16,286 bases of DNA from positions 1 to 16,286 of the forward strand of contig CALZJY010000013.1 of the NCBI GenBank assembly GCA_945787925.1. The letters are read 5' to 3'. The position numbers and the translations under genes were made by a program. Under the pieces are notes generated by a model, which was given only the letters and a program-made list of their open reading frames with translations, was not told the DNA's origin and did not search any database. Shown here in pieces: positions 14,471 to 16,286 of the stretch (positions are counted from its first letter, which is position 1; each line of letters begins with the position of its first letter). This DNA is from an uncultured Anaerosporobacter sp. GTDB taxonomy: Bacteria; Bacillota; Clostridia; Lachnospirales; Lachnospiraceae.

Positions 14471-15214
14471 ATGGCGAACTTAGTGACGAAAGACATCACC
14501 AAATGTTTTGATGGCAAGACCATCATTGAAGAAATAAATATTGAGCTGAACGATAAAGAGCTTGTAAGCCTGATCGGGGTAAGTGGTGCCGGAAAGACAA
14601 CGCTATTCAATACGATTAGTGGACTAATTTCTCCAGAGCAAGGACAGGTCCTATTAGATGGCGAAGACATTACCGGAAAGACAGGAAAGGTCAGCTATAT
14701 GTTGCAAAAGGATTTGTTATTACCGTTTAAGACGATTGAGGATAACGTGGCGCTGCCATTGGTATTAAAGGGTACGAAGAAGAAACAGGCGAGAGAAATG
14801 GTACGTCCATATCTTAGGGAGTTCGGGCTGGAAGGAACGGAGAAGAAGTATCCGGCCCAGCTTTCTGGCGGAATGAGGCAGAGAGCCGCACTGTTACGCA
14901 CCTATCTGTGTTCTAGTGGGGTGGCGTTGTTGGACGAACCCTTTTCTGCATTAGATACGATTACAAAGCGTTCCATGCATAAATGGTATTTGGAGATTAT
15001 GGACCATATTCATCTATCCACCTTGTTTATTACCCATGATATCGATGAGGCAATCCTGTTAAGTGACAGAATCTATCTGATGACAGGAAAGCCTGGACGA
15101 ATCACAAAGGAAATTGCAATCAAGACGCCAAGACCGAGAAGTGAGGAATTCTTGCTTACGGAGGAATTCTTAGCGTATAAGCGTGAGATTATCGAAGCAT
15201 TAAAATTAGGATAG
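14471..15214 (+). CDS. thiZ: ThiZ-like ABC transporter ATPase
   Basis: This is the ATP-hydrolysing subunit of the thiamine-precursor importer, 247 residues, NitT/TauT type. Motifs: Walker A GVSGAGKT (36-43), Q-loop M-L-Q79-K-D, signature LSGGMRQR (131-138), Walker B VALLDEP (151-157), D-loop SALD and switch H189 in ITHDIDEA. The C-terminal R-I-T-K-E-I and P-R-P-R-S-E-E-F pieces are typical of this group. GAGGTAGG precedes ATG 14471. It is the last gene of the riboswitch operon and is followed at once by a strong terminator. Confidence 0.92.
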   Translation: MANLVTKDITKCFDGKTIIEEINIELNDKELVSLIGVSGAGKTTLFNTISGLISPEQGQVLLDGEDITGKTGKVSYMLQKDLLLPFKTIEDNVALPLVLKGTKKKQAREMVRPYLREFGLEGTEKKYPAQLSGGMRQRAALLRTYLCSSGVALLDEPFSALDTITKRSMHKWYLEIMDHIHLSTLFITHDIDEAILLSDRIYLMTGKPGRITKEIAIKTPRPRSEEFLLTEEFLAYKREIIEALKLG

Positions 15215-15218
15215 AGAG

Positions 15219-15249
15219 AAAAAGGCTTTCCCGCGGGGAAAGCCTTTTT
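15219..15249. terminator. Strong hairpin terminator ending the thiamine operon
   Basis: AAAAAGGCTTTCCC (15219-15232) pairs perfectly with GGGAAAGCCTTTTT (15236-15249) around GCG, a 14-bp stem with its own A- and T-runs. It is symmetrical and may also stop the convergent minus-strand transcript. Confidence 0.93.
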
Positions 15250-15284
15250 GGCTACATACGACTGTGTCCTTTGTGAGAATATTT

Positions 15285-15800
15285 TCATTCGGAAAATGGT
15301 AATTCTTTTTTGTTAGAATCTAAGAATACGTATTCGCGTGGTATATCATCAGAATTATAAATATAAGGATATTTATTTATTTCTACCTCAATTTCTTGTC
15401 CAGATTGTTTTCGTATACGAATATATTTGCATTTGGGATTATTCACTAAAAAACAATATCCATTCTTCCAGTATGCTACCCCAACATCGTCAGCTCTAAT
15501 TATAGGTTCATAAGTTGTACAGTATGTATATGTACCATCATTATTTATACTACACTCCATAGGAAGATAGTAATGCTCCTGATTTTCATTTCCGGAAATA
15601 AACCACATAAGTGCATCGCTATGTTCTATAACCATTCCAGCATAGTCGATCATGACAGTTTGCGCATCAGAAATTGGAATCACAGTTCGAGCTTTTTTTA
15701 TAAAATCATCTGAATCTTTTAATTTCCTTGGATATAGTATAAATATTAACAGAGATGATAGCGTTAAAAACAAAAAAATAACTATATAACGTCTTTTCAT
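15285..15800 (-). CDS. Hypothetical membrane-anchored extracellular protein
   Basis: I do not recognise this 171-residue protein. It starts M-K-R-R-Y and has one hydrophobic segment (about 5-24, I-V-I-F-L-F-L-T-L-S-S-L-L-I-F-I-L) that is a signal anchor; there is no lipobox cysteine. The rest is predicted soluble and outside the cell, rich in Tyr, Ile and Asp, with four cysteines that could form disulfides. ATG 15800 is chosen because AAGGAG lies 4 bases upstream; the earlier frame start at 15836 has none and would put charged residues before the anchor. Its base composition and codon choice are more AT-rich than the genes to the left, which may mean later acquisition. It has its own likely promoter and stands alone. 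Confidence 0.7.
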   Translation of the reverse strand: MKRRYIVIFLFLTLSSLLIFILYPRKLKDSDDFIKKARTVIPISDAQTVMIDYAGMVIEHSDALMWFISGNENQEHYYLPMECSINNDGTYTYCTTYEPIIRADDVGVAYWKNGYCFLVNNPKCKYIRIRKQSGQEIEVEINKYPYIYNSDDIPREYVFLDSNKKELPFSE

Positions 15801-15816
15801 AGTTCTCCTTTCAAAC

Positions 15817-15844
15817 AGTATAATTCCAACTTCCATATGGTCAT
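15817..15844 (-). promoter_or_regulatory. Possible promoter of the hypothetical membrane protein gene
   Basis: On the minus strand ATGACC (15844-15839) and TATACT (15822-15817) are 16 bases apart, with the start codon about 17 bases further on. The leader would be very short, and the -35 match is moderate. Confidence 0.4.
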
Positions 15845-16177
15845 TTTACAGTCTACGTCTAGGTAGATGAAACGTTACTAGATGCAGTAGAAGTTACACA
15901 CAAAAATCAGAATTTATTCAATTTATATTTATAATAATACAAGAATAATATATCATATGGTTTTTTACAACTTCATAAATGCTATATAATAGCGATACTA
16001 TTTTACTTCTAGATATTTACTGTATATTTGGGCATTAGATTTAGACAGAGTATTACAAGAAAGAATAATTATCTATAGCCTTTTATTGAATGATATAAGC
16101 CGTTTTTCAAACTATTTTGTAATTGAACAGCTATAGGATAAGACTATAGCAGGCCATGATATATAAAAAATAAAAAA
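15845..16177. other. AT-rich intergenic stretch without a recognisable gene
   Basis: No coding frame with a ribosome-binding site and no tRNA-like fold was seen. The sequence is strongly AT-rich with A- and T-tracts. Its only notable structure is a set of CTATAG motifs toward its right end, described separately. Confidence 0.6.
16130..16150. repeat. Inverted repeat GCTATAG / CTATAGC
   Basis: GCTATAG (16130-16136) and CTATAGC (16144-16150) form a perfect 7-bp inverted repeat with a 7-base spacer, 27 bases upstream of the CIRCE element. A third CTATAGC copy is at 16073-16079. This has the size and symmetry of a dimeric regulator site, but no regulator is known to me. Confidence 0.45.
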
Positions 16178-16204
16178 ATAGCACTCGCCTCTTGACAGTG
16201 CTAA
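16178..16204. promoter_or_regulatory. CIRCE operator (HrcA-binding site)
   Basis: ATAGCACTC (16178-16186), nine bases, then CAGTGCTAA (16196-16204). This matches the consensus TTAGCACTC-N9-GAGTGCTAA at 16 of 18 arm positions with the exact 9-base gap. CIRCE is bound by the heat-shock repressor HrcA and controls groESL and the hrcA-grpE-dnaK group in Firmicutes. Confidence 0.93.
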
Positions 16205-16220
16205 TAATAAGTGTTATATT
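16192..16220 (+). promoter_or_regulatory. Heat-shock promoter overlapping CIRCE, reading out of the window
   Basis: Perfect TTGACA (16192-16197) and TATATT (16215-16220) are 17 bases apart. The -35 box lies within the right half of CIRCE, so HrcA bound there would block RNA polymerase. Start of transcription would be near 16227. The controlled gene is not inside the window; groES or a dnaK-group gene is the likeliest. Confidence 0.85.
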
Positions 16221-16286
16221 ACATGTAGAACAAAAAAAGAAAAAGAAATCACTAGATGTGTTACCCCCAATCGAGTATCCACCTGG

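Noticed and set aside
16256..16286. Short open frame starting ATG (M-C-Y-P-Q-S-S-I-H-L) after the heat-shock promoter
   Set aside because: It has no ribosome-binding site at proper distance, is cut by the window end, and does not look like the start of GroES, HrcA, GrpE or DnaK. It is more likely untranslated leader.
1..16286. CRISPR arrays, insertion sequences, phage genes, tRNA or rRNA genes, defence systems
   Set aside because: No spaced repeat array, transposase, integrase, tRNA cloverleaf or rRNA stretch was seen; all sizeable genes fall into transport, metabolism or surface families.

Overview
The window looks like a chromosomal segment of an anaerobic Gram-positive bacterium of the Clostridia, most likely Lachnospiraceae. 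The support is indirect: purine-rich Shine-Dalgarno sites, Firmicutes-type lipoproteins, sigma-A-like promoters, a CIRCE operator, BIG2-domain surface proteins and a glycolipid glycosyltransferase/flippase pair. No species can be named from the sequence alone.

Layout from left to right. Positions 1-681 hold the 3' part of a polar amino acid ABC transporter ATPase. A separate peptide-type ABC operon follows at 803-5721: lipoprotein binding protein, two permeases (the second short at its C-terminus) and one protein carrying both ATPase domains. It converges on a minus-strand block at a shared hairpin terminator (5754-5797). The minus-strand block (8400 down to 5778) encodes a GT4 glycosyltransferase, a UPF0104 multi-pass membrane protein coupled to it translationally, and a UPF0178 protein. 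From 8681 rightwards, on the plus strand, come a CDF metal exporter whose site residues look manganese-type, an amidohydrolase-2 family metal-dependent hydrolase, and a secreted protein with two BIG2 domains plus a glycerophosphodiester phosphodiesterase-like domain with altered catalytic motifs.

The clearest regulated unit is a thiamine-responsive operon at 12157-15249. A consensus promoter, a TPP riboswitch and an intrinsic terminator precede a thiamine-binding MTH1187-family protein and a ThiX-ThiY-ThiZ ABC transporter. Low thiamine pyrophosphate should allow read-through into genes that import thiamine or its pyrimidine precursor. The -35 box of this promoter lies inside the terminator-like hairpin of the preceding gene.

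The right end (15285-16286) is visibly more AT-rich. It has one unrecognised membrane-anchored protein on the minus strand and then about 450 bases without a recognisable gene. That stretch ends in a CIRCE operator overlapping a consensus promoter that points out of the window, so a heat-shock gene under HrcA control (groESL, dnaK group or similar) is expected just beyond it.

No complete novel defence or mobile system is visible. The best leads are the altered GDPD domain, the CIRCE/promoter fusion with upstream CTATAG repeats, the terminator/promoter overlap before the riboswitch, and the shortened parts of the peptide transporter.
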